Shown: positions 32,373 through 41,778, counted from the stretch's first letter. The stretch is 49,516 bases of DNA from Vibrio xiamenensis (GCF_900100015.1 NZ_FNDD01000037.1:1-49516), one strand, 5' to 3'. Program-made: numbers and translations. Notes: generated by a model from the sequence alone, not told the origin.

Positions 32373-33026
32373 ATGTCTAAAGTTCGAATCGATATTGTCT
32401 CTGATGTGGTCTGCCCTTGGTGCATCATTGGCTATAAACGTTTAGAAAAAGCCCTATTTGAGCTCAAGGCTGAGCAAATCGAGGCTGAAATACATTGGCA
32501 CCCATTTGAGCTCAACCCGGCGATGAAAGCCGAAGGGCAAAACCTTCGTGAGCACGTCAACGAAAAATACGGCAGCAGTGAGCAAGCCAGTCGCTCAGCT
32601 AGGGAAACCTTAACCGAACTCGGCCAACAAGTGGGTTTCGACTTTCAGTTCAACGATGAAATGCGTATCTACAACACGCGCAAAGCGCATCAACTGCTGA
32701 TGTGGGCGCAACAAGAAAACCGTCAGTTCCAGCTCGAAATGGCGTTGTTTAAAGCCTATTTTTCCGACAACAAAGATGTCAGCGATGAAGCGATACTGCT
32801 TGAGATTGCCCAGTCAGTTGGCATTGATAGCGACACAGCAAAGCGAGTGTTGGAAGATGAAAGCTGGGCGGAAACCGTGGCATCGACCGAGCAGCAATGG
32901 CTTGAAGCAGGAATCAACGCCGTTCCGGCATTGATTTTCAATAAAAAGCATTTAGTGTCCGGGGCGCAGCAAACGCACCATCTAGTGCAAGCGCTGCGCG
33001 AAGTGGCAGCGCTTGAAGAAGAGTAA
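32373..33026 (+). CDS. FrnE-like DsbA-family oxidoreductase
   Basis: A 217-aa protein of the DsbA/FrnE family. The active-site CxxC is present as CPWC (about 14-17, in VSDVVCPWCIIGY), and the C-terminal cis-proline loop is AGINAVPALIF. No signal peptide is seen, so it is cytosolic, as for other FrnE proteins implicated in oxidative-stress handling. ATG at 32373 has GTGAGG upstream. It is convergent with the DUF808 gene. Confidence 0.9.
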   Translation: MSKVRIDIVSDVVCPWCIIGYKRLEKALFELKAEQIEAEIHWHPFELNPAMKAEGQNLREHVNEKYGSSEQASRSARETLTELGQQVGFDFQFNDEMRIYNTRKAHQLLMWAQQENRQFQLEMALFKAYFSDNKDVSDEAILLEIAQSVGIDSDTAKRVLEDESWAETVASTEQQWLEAGINAVPALIFNKKHLVSGAQQTHHLVQALREVAALEEE

Positions 33027-33047
33027 AACCTTGAAGAAAAGTAAGAC

Positions 33048-33971
33048 TTAGTGAGCACTCGGTTTGAGTTTGGCAATCACAGTCACAATCGCGACGATGA
33101 TAAGCCCGGCAATCAAACCAATCACACCGTTTAGAATCGCAGGCAGTAGCGCTGTGGCAAACGACAAATTCGGCAACTGCATCACAATCGGTTCTACCCA
33201 GTGATGAATCAGCGGAATGTTGTGAACGATAATCCCGCCACCGACGAGGAACATGGCTAAGGTGCCGACAAAAGTCAGTACGCGCATAAACTTAGGTGCA
33301 AAGGTAATCAAGCCTTTGCCTAACACCGACAATATGCCCTTCCCTTGTGAACGGCGCTCTAGATAAAAGCCCAAATCGTCGAGTTTGACGATGCCCGCTA
33401 CGATGCCATACACACCCGCCGTCATAACCATGGCAATCAAACTGACCACGATGATTTGAGTTAAAGTTGAGCTTTCTTGCACGGTACCAAGCGCAATCAC
33501 AATGATTTCCGCTGAGAGAATAAAATCGGTGCGAATCGCGCCTTTGATTTTTTTCTTCTCATATTCTTCAACCGACATTTTGCCGAGCACTTTGGTGTGC
33601 TCCTGCTCTTTGTCTTCACTATGAGCATCATCGTGGTGAAACAGCTTCTCAAGGACTTTTTCTGCACCTTCAAAGCATAAGAACGCGCCACCAAGTACCA
33701 AAAGCGGCATGATCAGCCACGGAATGAACGCACTGATTAATAGCGCGGCTGGCACCAAAATAAACTTGTTGCGAAACGAACCTTTGGCCACACCCCAGAC
33801 CACTGGTAATTCTCGCTCCGCGGCAACACCGGTTACCTGCTGCGCATTAAGCGCTAAATCATCACCAAGCACACCGGCGGTTTTTTTAGCGGCGACTTTC
33901 GACATCAAAGCGACGTCATCTAATACAGTGGCGATATCATCAAGTAAAGTGAGTAGACTGGCTCCGGCCAT
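33048..33971 (-). CDS. DUF808/YedI-family membrane protein
   Basis: A 307-aa inner-membrane protein of the DUF808 (YedI) family. The start MAGASLLTLLDDIATVLDDV and the GDDLALNAQQVTG segment are typical. About seven hydrophobic segments follow, separated by a charged loop rich in H, D and E (around 120-145). The function of this family is unknown. The frame opens at 34007, but the ATG at 33971 matches the family start and has GGGAA upstream. Confidence 0.9.
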   Translation of the reverse strand: MAGASLLTLLDDIATVLDDVALMSKVAAKKTAGVLGDDLALNAQQVTGVAAERELPVVWGVAKGSFRNKFILVPAALLISAFIPWLIMPLLVLGGAFLCFEGAEKVLEKLFHHDDAHSEDKEQEHTKVLGKMSVEEYEKKKIKGAIRTDFILSAEIIVIALGTVQESSTLTQIIVVSLIAMVMTAGVYGIVAGIVKLDDLGFYLERRSQGKGILSVLGKGLITFAPKFMRVLTFVGTLAMFLVGGGIIVHNIPLIHHWVEPIVMQLPNLSFATALLPAILNGVIGLIAGLIIVAIVTVIAKLKPSAH

Positions 33972-34145
33972 TAAATTGTTCCCAGAATAATTGTACCAAA
34001 CGCGCAATGTAACATTTCAAATGTAGAACACCAATCGCTGCATGGTTAACACTGGGTAAAAATCTCATTGCCACACCAGAGTTGCACTTGTGATATGCGC
34101 GCTTTATCCTTGCTGATTCAGCGTATCCAACAGTAAGAACCTATC

Positions 34146-35072
34146 ATGACCACAGTTTCAAGATTCTACCCTATCGGCACACCAGGTACGCCGTGGGGCG
34201 AGCAAGAACGTCAGCAGTGGCGCACACAGATTGAAAAAAAACGCGACTACCACACCGAAGTGGTAAGTAAGATTCAAGCGCTCAGCGACCAGTTCGACAT
34301 CGAGCAATATGGCGAAATCTCCTACCACCCCGAGCGCCTCCCTCTGTTTTGTTTAAAAAGTAAAGATTGGAGTGCAGACAAACCCGTCGTGCTGATTACT
34401 GGCGGCGTACATGGTTATGAAACCAGCGGCGTTCACGGTGCACTGCTGTTTTTAGAGACCGAAGCCCAGCGCTACACACAGCACTTTAACCTATTGGTCG
34501 CGCCTTGCGTCAGCCCGTGGGGATACGAAATCATCAATCGCTGGAATGCACTGGCACTTGACCCAAACCGCTCGTTTTATCCAAACTCGCCAGCGCAAGA
34601 GTCAGCGAATTTGATCGCTTTAGTGGCGAGTATTGCCGAGACAATTTTGGTTCATTTTGATCTGCATGAGACCACCGACAGTGACGAACAAGAGTTTCGA
34701 CCAGCGCTGGCCGCGCGAGATGGTTTAGACTTTGAACCTGGCAGCATTCCTGACGGTTTTTACACCGTGGGAGACAGCGCCAAGCCGGTGCCAGAATTTC
34801 AAAAAGCGGTGATTGATTCGGTGCGCAAAGTGACTCACATTGCCCCTGCAGATGAGAACAACCAAATCATCGGCTCGGATGTGGTGCAAGAAGGCGTCAT
34901 CAATTACGCGATGAAAGAACTTGGCCTGTGCGGCGGCGTGAGCGATTGCCAATACGGCACCACCACCGAAGTCTACCCGGACAGCCCGAAAGTCAGCGCC
35001 GATGAGTGCAATCGCGCTCAGGTTGCCGCGATTATCGGCGGGTTGGATTACGTACTGAGCAAGCTCGACTAA
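34146..35072 (+). CDS. M14-family carboxypeptidase-like protein
   Basis: A 308-aa metallopeptidase-like protein of the M14/succinylglutamate desuccinylase clan. The zinc ligands appear as HGYE (GGVHGYETSG, about 94-103) and the later H of VHFDLHETTD. A conserved R sits in DPNRSFYP. The likely catalytic E is in GTTTEVYPDSP near 280. No signal peptide is seen, so it acts in the cytosol. Substrate could be a peptide or an N-acyl amino acid. It converges with the AraC regulator gene, with three bases between the two stops. Confidence 0.85.
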   Translation: MTTVSRFYPIGTPGTPWGEQERQQWRTQIEKKRDYHTEVVSKIQALSDQFDIEQYGEISYHPERLPLFCLKSKDWSADKPVVLITGGVHGYETSGVHGALLFLETEAQRYTQHFNLLVAPCVSPWGYEIINRWNALALDPNRSFYPNSPAQESANLIALVASIAETILVHFDLHETTDSDEQEFRPALAARDGLDFEPGSIPDGFYTVGDSAKPVPEFQKAVIDSVRKVTHIAPADENNQIIGSDVVQEGVINYAMKELGLCGGVSDCQYGTTTEVYPDSPKVSADECNRAQVAAIIGGLDYVLSKLD

Positions 35073-35075
35073 AAA

Positions 35076-35900
35076 TTAAAGTAACTTGTTTTTATATTGC
35101 TCCGGGGTCAGCCCGGAGTATTTTTTAAACATCGCAATAAACGGGCTGGCTTGGTGATAACCAAGCGTAAACGCTACTTCCTTCACGGCATGACCACTGC
35201 GAAGCAGTTCCATCGAATACAAATAACGCACTCGAAGTCGCCACTCGGTAAAACTCATACCAAGCTCAGACTGACAATGACGCGCCAAGGTGCGCTCTGT
35301 GGTGTGTACTTTTTGCGCCCACTCTGCAAGGCTGGTTTCATCGACTGGGTTCTCTTCCACAAATGCCAATATAGGCGCCAAATATTTGTGCTCGCTGGAC
35401 GGTAAAAAATGCAGCTGAGTGTCTTGCGTGGCGAGCTGATCAATCAATACTCGTACTAAACGTTTATCGGCTTCCGAGCGTGCAATATTGATCTCGCGCT
35501 GGCGAAAATCATCGATGATCGCCGACACAATCGGCGTGATTTTGATAAGGCTGGTACGCGCAGGGAAAGTCGAAGACAGTTTAGGGCTGATATTTATCGA
35601 GCAGTAAGACAGCGGCTTGCGGTTAAAACTGGTGTGTTCGACCCCTGCCGGAACCCAAATTGCCAAATGTGGCGGCGCCAAAAAACGAGTGTCTTGGGCG
35701 TTCATTTCCAAAATGCCGCCACTTATCAGCTGCACTTGTCCCCAAGGATGGCTATGTAAGCGAGTCTCGGTGTTAGACAAAAACGCTTCAAAGTTCATAA
35801 ACACATCGGATGGCGCTTCATCAATCGCCAGTGATGGATGCAAATGTTTAGCCGATTTTCTCATCAAAACGCCCATCAAAAAATGTCGCTTTATCGACAT
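35076..35900 (-). CDS. AraC-family transcriptional regulator
   Basis: A 274-aa regulator with an N-terminal cupin (RLHSHPWGQVQLISGGILEM, about 52-71) and a C-terminal AraC domain: first helix-turn-helix about 197-218 (SLAEWAQKVHTTERTLARHC), second around 240-262 (VKEVAFTLGYHQASPFIAMF). The cupin HSHPWGQ may bind a small ligand or metal. The start is uncertain between 35900, 35876 and 35864, as none has a strong ribosome binding site. The target genes are unknown. Confidence 0.9.
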   Translation of the reverse strand: MSIKRHFLMGVLMRKSAKHLHPSLAIDEAPSDVFMNFEAFLSNTETRLHSHPWGQVQLISGGILEMNAQDTRFLAPPHLAIWVPAGVEHTSFNRKPLSYCSINISPKLSSTFPARTSLIKITPIVSAIIDDFRQREINIARSEADKRLVRVLIDQLATQDTQLHFLPSSEHKYLAPILAFVEENPVDETSLAEWAQKVHTTERTLARHCQSELGMSFTEWRLRVRYLYSMELLRSGHAVKEVAFTLGYHQASPFIAMFKKYSGLTPEQYKNKLL

Positions 35901-36030
35901 ATCATTTCAAACAGACTTTGAGATTATCATCCTCAGTGATAAATGCCTAGCCGCGAAACGCCGCGATCAATAACCCACCCTGCCAATTCAGTACCCGTAA
36001 CTCTAGCTAACCCCTTTCGTCTACGCATTG

Positions 36031-36080
36031 ATGTTCGTTTTGCATGCGCGTTTATGTGAATAGCGGCATGAAACGAACAT
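36031..36080 (+). promoter_or_regulatory. Two GlpR half-sites upstream of glpR
   Basis: ATGTTCGTTT (36031-36040) and AAACGAACAT (36071-36080) form a perfect 10-base inverted repeat, each equal to one half of the E. coli GlpR operator WATGTTCGWTAWCGAACATW. They lie 86 bases before the GTG of glpR, suggesting autoregulation by looping or two degenerate full operators. Confidence 0.65.
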
Positions 36081-36165
36081 AAAGGTTCATAAAAGCGGCC
36101 ATAAGATTGGCATTTGCCCCATCAAACCGTAGACTAAAGCGAGATTGAATTTAGGGACAAAAATC

Positions 36166-36930
36166 GTGAAAGCCATTAAGCGCCACAAAGAGATTATTGA
36201 ATTAGTTCAAACACATGGATTTGTCAGCACCGAAGAGTTGGTTGAGCGTTTTGACGTTAGCCCACAAACCATTCGCCGCGATCTCAACGAATTGGCCGAA
36301 GCGAACAAACTGCGCCGAAACCATGGCGGCGCAACCATCACATCAAGTTCGGAGAACTCCTCCTATCACACTCGCCAAGTGTCGCAGCAAGGCGAAAAAG
36401 AAGCGATAGCTCAAAGCCTGGCTGAACATATTCCCGATGGCGCAACCTTGTTTATCGATATTGGTACCACACCAGAAGCGGTTGCACGCGCGCTGGTTAA
36501 ACGTCATAACCATTTACGGATTGTGACCAACAACATTAATGTCGCGACGATTATGATGGCGAAACCGGACTTTAAAGTTATTTTGGCTGGCGGTGAAGTG
36601 CGCAATAAAGATGGCGGCGTCACCGGCGAAGCGACGTTAGATTTTATCTCCCAGTTTCGCCTCGACTTTGGCATTTTAGGCATCAGCGGCATCGATTTTG
36701 ATGGGTCATTACTCGATTTCGATTACCACGAAGTGCGGGTTAAACGGGCGATCATTGAAAATAGCCGCTGTGTATTTCTTCCGGTCGACCACAGTAAATT
36801 TGGCCGCAATGCAATGATAAAACTTGGCTCAATGGCCGATGTCGACCTTGTCATCACCGACCAAGCTCCGCCCAAGGAAATCGAACAGTTTGCCAAAATC
36901 CACGACATCACCCTGCAAGTCACAGGTTGA
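36166..36930 (+). CDS. glpR: DeoR-family regulator GlpR
   Basis: A 254-aa DeoR-family repressor very close to E. coli GlpR, which represses glycerol-3-phosphate catabolism. The N-terminal helix-turn-helix is VSTEELVERFDVSPQTIRRD, and the effector-binding part contains FIDIGTTPEAVARAL and the near-identical LDFISQFRLDFGILGISG. The GTG at 36166 aligns with the E. coli start and has AGGGAC seven bases upstream, so I prefer it to the TTG at 36145. No glp gene lies next to it. A strong terminator follows. Confidence 0.93.
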   Translation: MKAIKRHKEIIELVQTHGFVSTEELVERFDVSPQTIRRDLNELAEANKLRRNHGGATITSSSENSSYHTRQVSQQGEKEAIAQSLAEHIPDGATLFIDIGTTPEAVARALVKRHNHLRIVTNNINVATIMMAKPDFKVILAGGEVRNKDGGVTGEATLDFISQFRLDFGILGISGIDFDGSLLDFDYHEVRVKRAIIENSRCVFLPVDHSKFGRNAMIKLGSMADVDLVITDQAPPKEIEQFAKIHDITLQVTG

Positions 36931-36976
36931 TACCTACAGACACGAAACTCAGCTAAACGCCTTTCCGTATTCGATA

Positions 36977-37006
36977 AAAAACGCCTTGGTTAAACAAGGC
37001 GTTTTT
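36977..37006 (+). terminator. Bidirectional terminator after glpR
   Basis: AAAAACGCCTTG (36977-36988) pairs perfectly with CAAGGCGTTTTT (36995-37006) around a six-base loop. The MOSC reductase gene ends just beyond it from the other side. Confidence 0.88.
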
Positions 37007-37030
37007 GGTTGCTTTCAAGCGTAATGGCGT

Positions 37031-38848
37031 TTAATCAATACTCACATCCAAATCGCTGACGGGTATACAACAGCAGGCAAAAGCACTGCCTTGTGGGGCG
37101 CTTTGCAGTGCAGGCACATCGGTTTGATCCACCGCGCCAGATTTAACTTGCACGCGGCACGCGCCACATAACCCAGCGCGACAACTATTCGCAATCGCAA
37201 TGCCGGCATCTTCCGCTTGCTCAAGTAGCGTTGATTGATTATCACCATTAAAGGTTTGACCATTTACGGTTAACGTCAGAGCTTTGTAGGGCTTGGGCGT
37301 ACCACGCGCGGCGCCAAACGCTTCTTGGTGGTAATTGGCTTCTGGCAATCCTTTCTTAAGCATCAAGTTTTTGGCTTTGGTCATAAACCCATCAGGGCCG
37401 CAAACAAACACCTGACGCGAGGCCAAATCAGGAATTTGCTTGATATGCGATAGTGACAAGCGCCCTTTTAACCCAGACCAATCGTTCGGTGCTTGAGTCA
37501 AACAGATGATCACTTGCAGCCCCGAATGCTGGCTTTGCAACGCTTCAATTTCATCAAGGCAAGGAATGTCCTCAACCGAGCGACATTGATGATAAAACAC
37601 CACGTCATCAATTTGCTGATGGTCGGCTAAGTAGCGCAGCATCGACAGCATTGGCGTCACGCCGCTGCCCGCTGAAAGCAGCAATAACGGCGACTGGCTT
37701 TGAGTATTGAGATGGAAAGAGCCATCTGGCGTTTGCGCCTCTAACTGAGCGCCGACTTGCAAATGGGTACTGAGCCAATTAGACATCACACCGCCATCTA
37801 AACGTTTAACTGAAATGGCCAAACGTCCCGGGCGAGACGGGCTTGATGACAAGGTATAACGACGGGCGATTTTTTTGCCTTGATCGTCAATTTCAATCGG
37901 CAAATGTTGGCCTGGCTGATAATTAGGTAGCGTGATACCCGGCGCGGGTTCTAACCAGTAAGTGATGAAATCACGGGCGATCTCTTCGCGCTCGACACAA
38001 GTAAGCTTAAAACGCTGTGGGCTATTATCGGCATAGACTTCACGGTCTTTGTATTCCAACACTTCAACCACATCACCGGCTTGAATCATGCCTTCATTGC
38101 GCGCCACCAAATTTTGGCCGAAGAATACGCCTCCCGCTTCATTGGCACGAAACTGCGAAAGGGTTTTTAGCGGCTCTAGGTTTTTTCTCAGTTTGCCTTG
38201 TTCGACATCGACGGTCGTCAACACGCAGCGCTCACAAGGTTTCAACGCTTCAAATTCAACTTCGCCAATTCGAATCCGCTTCCAGCTGTCTTCATCAAAA
38301 GGCGCGCCGCCCGCCACTACTAAATTGGTGCGAAACTGATCCATCGAATGGGTCTCTGGGCTGCGGCGGTTGAGCTCATCCAGCGAAGCTTGGCTAATCA
38401 CCAGTACCGGATAGCCATCAGCAAAGCTCACGTTATGGCCAAATTTATCGCGCACGCGATTAGACTGCTCACCGCAATAAATCAGCGTCGCCGGTTTCCC
38501 GAGAATTTGGCTAAACCAAGCATTGGCTGCGTCAGTGGTGTGGTAAGCGACAAATTGGTCATGCCAAACCGTAGTTTCCACTTCGTCCATCGATAAATCG
38601 CTGTAGAGCACCGTTAGACTGGGCATATTCGGCGCGCTAAACACCACCCCATTGCTAAGCAGGCTGGATTTGACCAACACCAATTGCGGATGTTTACGCG
38701 CAGTCACCATTTGACCATCAGGCTGAGCAATCATAAAACGGCGGTCAAACGCGAGTCCTTGTTTTTCAACCCAAGATGACGACATAGAGATCCCAGCCAC
38801 GGATTTGGCTGGATAGACATTAATTTGAGACAGGTATGGCGACGACAT
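37031..38848 (-). CDS. MOSC-flavodoxin-reductase-ferredoxin fusion oxidoreductase
   Basis: A 605-aa protein of three fused parts. Residues about 1-270 are an MOSC-type molybdenum-cofactor domain with its N-terminal beta barrel (YcbX-like, with KPCERCVLTTVD). Residues about 280-510 are an FAD/NAD(P)-binding reductase (ARRYTLSSSP flavin loop, LLSAGSGVTPMLSML). Residues about 520-605 are a plant-type 2Fe-2S ferredoxin (SCRAGLCGACRVQ with a later C). It would pass electrons from NAD(P)H through FAD and Fe-S to the Moco site or to a partner such as hybrid cluster protein. Substrate is unknown; relatives reduce N-hydroxylated compounds. All domains look intact. Confidence 0.9.
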   Translation of the reverse strand: MSSPYLSQINVYPAKSVAGISMSSSWVEKQGLAFDRRFMIAQPDGQMVTARKHPQLVLVKSSLLSNGVVFSAPNMPSLTVLYSDLSMDEVETTVWHDQFVAYHTTDAANAWFSQILGKPATLIYCGEQSNRVRDKFGHNVSFADGYPVLVISQASLDELNRRSPETHSMDQFRTNLVVAGGAPFDEDSWKRIRIGEVEFEALKPCERCVLTTVDVEQGKLRKNLEPLKTLSQFRANEAGGVFFGQNLVARNEGMIQAGDVVEVLEYKDREVYADNSPQRFKLTCVEREEIARDFITYWLEPAPGITLPNYQPGQHLPIEIDDQGKKIARRYTLSSSPSRPGRLAISVKRLDGGVMSNWLSTHLQVGAQLEAQTPDGSFHLNTQSQSPLLLLSAGSGVTPMLSMLRYLADHQQIDDVVFYHQCRSVEDIPCLDEIEALQSQHSGLQVIICLTQAPNDWSGLKGRLSLSHIKQIPDLASRQVFVCGPDGFMTKAKNLMLKKGLPEANYHQEAFGAARGTPKPYKALTLTVNGQTFNGDNQSTLLEQAEDAGIAIANSCRAGLCGACRVQVKSGAVDQTDVPALQSAPQGSAFACCCIPVSDLDVSID

Positions 38849-39058
38849 GACTTTCCTTGCGATGTAATGATTGTTTGATTGTTATGCCTTGATGATAAAG
38901 GAAATTTGCCAGCGTAACAAAGCGTTGATAACCGTGCCACTCCATGGATAGTGAAAATCTTTGCATATCTTTGACGTTAGTGATTTGCGCCTTTTCGCGT
39001 TGATGCGGATACTTATCGTCAAATTATCGACATATGTCAAAAATCAATTGGAGCGCAA

Positions 39059-39217
39059 ATGCAAAAGCTTGTCCTCATTTTACTGTGTATTTTTCTTCCG
39101 CCACTCGGCGTCGCCTTTGACCGTGGTTTAGGTAAAGACTTCTTTATCAACCTGATTCTTACGCTACTGTTTTTCTTCCCAGGCATGATCCATGCTCTAT
39201 GGCTGGCTCTGAAATAG
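39059..39217 (+). CDS. Pmp3/YqaE-family small membrane protein
   Basis: A 52-aa protein that is almost entirely two membrane helices: MQKLVLILLCIFLPPLGVAF, then a short charged turn (DRGLGKDF), then NLILTLLFFFPGMIHALWLA. This is the pattern of the Pmp3/YqaE (UPF0057) family of stress-related membrane proteins. ATG at 39059 has GGAG about six bases upstream. It is monocistronic, between the MOSC gene and pyrC. Confidence 0.85.
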   Translation: MQKLVLILLCIFLPPLGVAFDRGLGKDFFINLILTLLFFFPGMIHALWLALK

Positions 39218-39344
39218 CCACTGCCGATAAAACAGGCACCGGCGTCCAATGGTGCTCGCCGCGAAGATAATTCCGCCGAATCAACCAACTGGCCGAAAAA
39301 GGGGATGAAATAGCTAGGCTTTTGCTCTATCATCCTGTCGCCTA

Positions 39345-39380
39345 AACGTAAGCGTTTGCGCAAGCCGCTACGCTTACGTT
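39345..39380 (+). promoter_or_regulatory. PurR-like operator and hairpin upstream of pyrC
   Basis: ACGTAAGCGTTTGCGC (39346-39361) matches the PurR consensus ACGCAAACGTTTGCGT at 13 of 16 bases. Overlapping it, AACGTAAGCG (39345-39354) and CGCTTACGTT (39371-39380) form a perfect 10-base inverted repeat. In E. coli pyrC is repressed by PurR and also has a leader hairpin, so either reading is reasonable. It ends 40 bases before the start codon. Confidence 0.5.
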
Positions 39381-39419
39381 GGGCTTCAATCCAGTTTGAC
39401 TATTTTGGTGGGAGCAACA

Positions 39420-40454
39420 ATGACAACATTAACGATTACTCGTCCTGACGATTGGCACGTTCACTTACGCGATGGGGATGTGTTAAAAGACACCGTTCGT
39501 GATATCAGCCGCTACAATGGCCGCGCGCTTATCATGCCAAACACCGTCCCTCCTGTAACCACCACTGAACTTGCTTCCTTATACCGCGATCGCATTACCA
39601 CCCATCTTGATAGCAACAGCCAATTTCAGCCTTTGATGGCACTGTATTTAACCGACAACACGACTCCAGATGAAATTCGCAAAGCCAAGCAATCTGGCTT
39701 AGTGGTAGCGGCCAAACTTTATCCTGCGGGCGCAACCACCAATTCAGATTCAGGTGTTACTGACCCGAAAAATATCTACCCCGTCTTTGAAGCGATGCAA
39801 GAAGTCGGCATGCTGCTTTTGGTTCATGGCGAAGTGACCCACCACCAGATTGACATTTTTGACCGCGAAAAGGCATTTTTGGACAACGTCCTTGCACCGA
39901 TTGTGAATGATTTTCCAAAACTTAAAATCGTTCTTGAACACATCACCACCGCCGACGCTGCGCAGTTTGTCGCTCAAGCCAATGAAAACGTCGCTGCGAC
40001 CATTACTGCCCATCACTTGCTGTACAACCGCAACCACATGCTGGTTGGTGGCATTAAACCGCACTTTTACTGCTTGCCAATCCTAAAGCGTAATACTCAT
40101 CAGCAAGCTCTAATTGAAGCGGCGACCAGCGGCAGTAAAAAATTCTTCCTTGGTACTGATTCCGCGCCTCACGCCAAACACCACAAAGAAAGTGCCTGCG
40201 GCTGTGCTGGTTCATACACCGCACATGCAGCGCTCGAGCTTTACGCAGAAGTGTTTGAGCAACAAGGCAAACTTGAAAACCTTGAAGCGTTCGCTAGCCA
40301 CAATGGCCCAGATTTTTATGGTCAGCCACGCAATAGCGATACCGTCACTTTAGTAAAAGAGAGTTGGAGCGTGCCAGAGAGCATGCCGTTTGGTGGCGAT
40401 ATCGTGGTACCAATTCGCGCGGGCGAAACGGTGCAATGGAAGGTTGAAGCCTAA
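39420..40454 (+). CDS. pyrC: Dihydroorotase
   Basis: A 344-aa class II dihydroorotase, which closes carbamoyl-aspartate to dihydroorotate in pyrimidine synthesis. The zinc site HVHLRD (about 13-18), the carbamylated lysine region (VAAKLYPAGATTNSDSG), LLVHGEVT, ITAHHLLYNRNHM and FFLGTDSAPHAKHHKE are all present. The frame opens at 39396, but ATG at 39420 follows GGGAG by five bases and starts the family sequence. The gene stands alone with its own terminator. Confidence 0.96.
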   Translation: MTTLTITRPDDWHVHLRDGDVLKDTVRDISRYNGRALIMPNTVPPVTTTELASLYRDRITTHLDSNSQFQPLMALYLTDNTTPDEIRKAKQSGLVVAAKLYPAGATTNSDSGVTDPKNIYPVFEAMQEVGMLLLVHGEVTHHQIDIFDREKAFLDNVLAPIVNDFPKLKIVLEHITTADAAQFVAQANENVAATITAHHLLYNRNHMLVGGIKPHFYCLPILKRNTHQQALIEAATSGSKKFFLGTDSAPHAKHHKESACGCAGSYTAHAALELYAEVFEQQGKLENLEAFASHNGPDFYGQPRNSDTVTLVKESWSVPESMPFGGDIVVPIRAGETVQWKVEA

Positions 40455-40506
40455 GCTGTCTCATTAATGAAACAACAAACCGTTGACTAACGGTTAAATA
40501 ACACTC

Positions 40507-40534
40507 AGACCTCGCTTGGCGGGGTCTTTTGTTT
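40507..40534 (+). terminator. Terminator of pyrC
   Basis: AGACCTCGC (40507-40515) pairs with GCGGGGTCT (40519-40527) with one G-T pair, followed by TTTGTTTT. Confidence 0.8.
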
Positions 40535-40717
40535 TGGGCTTAAAATTTGTCAGATTTTTCAACAAGCTCCAGGGCGATTCCTACAGCCTAATTTCAGCAT
40601 GCGTTGATAATCCAAAGTTGATCACACCTTCACCCTGACTACAACAGAAGTTGGTCACATTATTTTGCAACTCACCCCTCTATACTAAATTACAGTATGA
40701 AGTTCTGGGGAAATATT

Positions 40718-41743
40718 ATGTCTGCATTCAAATCTCAATTTTTAGACACCAACGCGACCACACCAAAAGACCAAGATCATGTCACTCTCTCGGTGGTGGC
40801 CCCCTACTTCAAAAAAACGCAAGCATTACCGATTTTCCACCAGCGCCTGACTGACGTACTCGATACACTGAATATCCACTCTGAAATTATCTACATCGAC
40901 GATGGCAGCAGCGACGAAAGTACCGAGTTAGTCAAACAATTCAGCGCCAATAAAAGTCGTATCCGCTGCATTTCGCTGAGCCGTAATTTTGGTAAAGAGT
41001 CCGCCATGAGCGCCGGGCTTGCCCATACCCAAGGTGATGCAGTGATCCTGCTAGATGCGGATTTGCAAGATCCACCAGAGCTGATTCCACAAATGCTTGA
41101 GGCTTGGTCACAAGGTTATGATGTGGTGAATATGCAGCGTTCGGTGCGCCACGGCGAAAGCTGGTTTAAGCGTTTCTCAGCGGCGAGCTTTTACAAGATC
41201 CTGAACTTCGTGTCGAAAATGAATGTGCCTGAAAACGTTGGTGATTTTCGTTTGCTCAGCAAAACTGTGGTTTCGCACATCAACTCTCTGCCGGAAAAAA
41301 ATCGGTATATGAAAGGCATTTTTTCTTGGCCAGGCTTTAAACAAACTACTTTGCAATTTGAGCGTGACCCGCGTTTGTGCGGCATCACCAAGTGGAACTA
41401 CGTTAAGTTATTTAGCCTGGCAATGGACGGTTTGACCTCGTTTTCAATCAGTCCGCTACGTATCGCGACCGTACTTGGCGGCCTGACAGCGTTCGCTGTG
41501 TTTGCTTTCACAGTATTTACCTTACTCAGTACCCTAATTAACGGTGCGCCGCTGATGGACGTGTCATGGTTTATCGTCGCCCAATTTGGTTTTGGTGGCA
41601 TCCAATTACTGTGTATCGGATTGCTTGGCGAGTATGTAGGGCGAATCTTCGTCGAAACCAAGCAGCGTCCGGTTTATTTGGTCGACACTGTGTTTGATAA
41701 ACCGGCCAAAGCCAACACTCCAACTCACGAAGCCACTATTTAA
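40718..41743 (+). CDS. Membrane-anchored GT2 glycosyltransferase (DPM1/GtrB-like)
   Basis: A 341-aa family 2 glycosyltransferase of the dolichol/undecaprenyl-phosphate type. The catalytic GT-A domain (about 15-230) has YIDDGSSDES and LLDADLQDPPE. Two C-terminal membrane helices follow (about 246-266 and 280-303). It probably transfers a sugar from a nucleotide donor to undecaprenyl phosphate for surface polysaccharide modification. The frame opens at 40697, but the ATG at 40718 has GGGGAA seven bases upstream, so I use it. It stands alone, followed by a terminator. Confidence 0.9.
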   Translation: MSAFKSQFLDTNATTPKDQDHVTLSVVAPYFKKTQALPIFHQRLTDVLDTLNIHSEIIYIDDGSSDESTELVKQFSANKSRIRCISLSRNFGKESAMSAGLAHTQGDAVILLDADLQDPPELIPQMLEAWSQGYDVVNMQRSVRHGESWFKRFSAASFYKILNFVSKMNVPENVGDFRLLSKTVVSHINSLPEKNRYMKGIFSWPGFKQTTLQFERDPRLCGITKWNYVKLFSLAMDGLTSFSISPLRIATVLGGLTAFAVFAFTVFTLLSTLINGAPLMDVSWFIVAQFGFGGIQLLCIGLLGEYVGRIFVETKQRPVYLVDTVFDKPAKANTPTHEATI

Positions 41744-41778
41744 ATAATTTTTAAAATAAATTAGCTAAGTTTAAAAAC

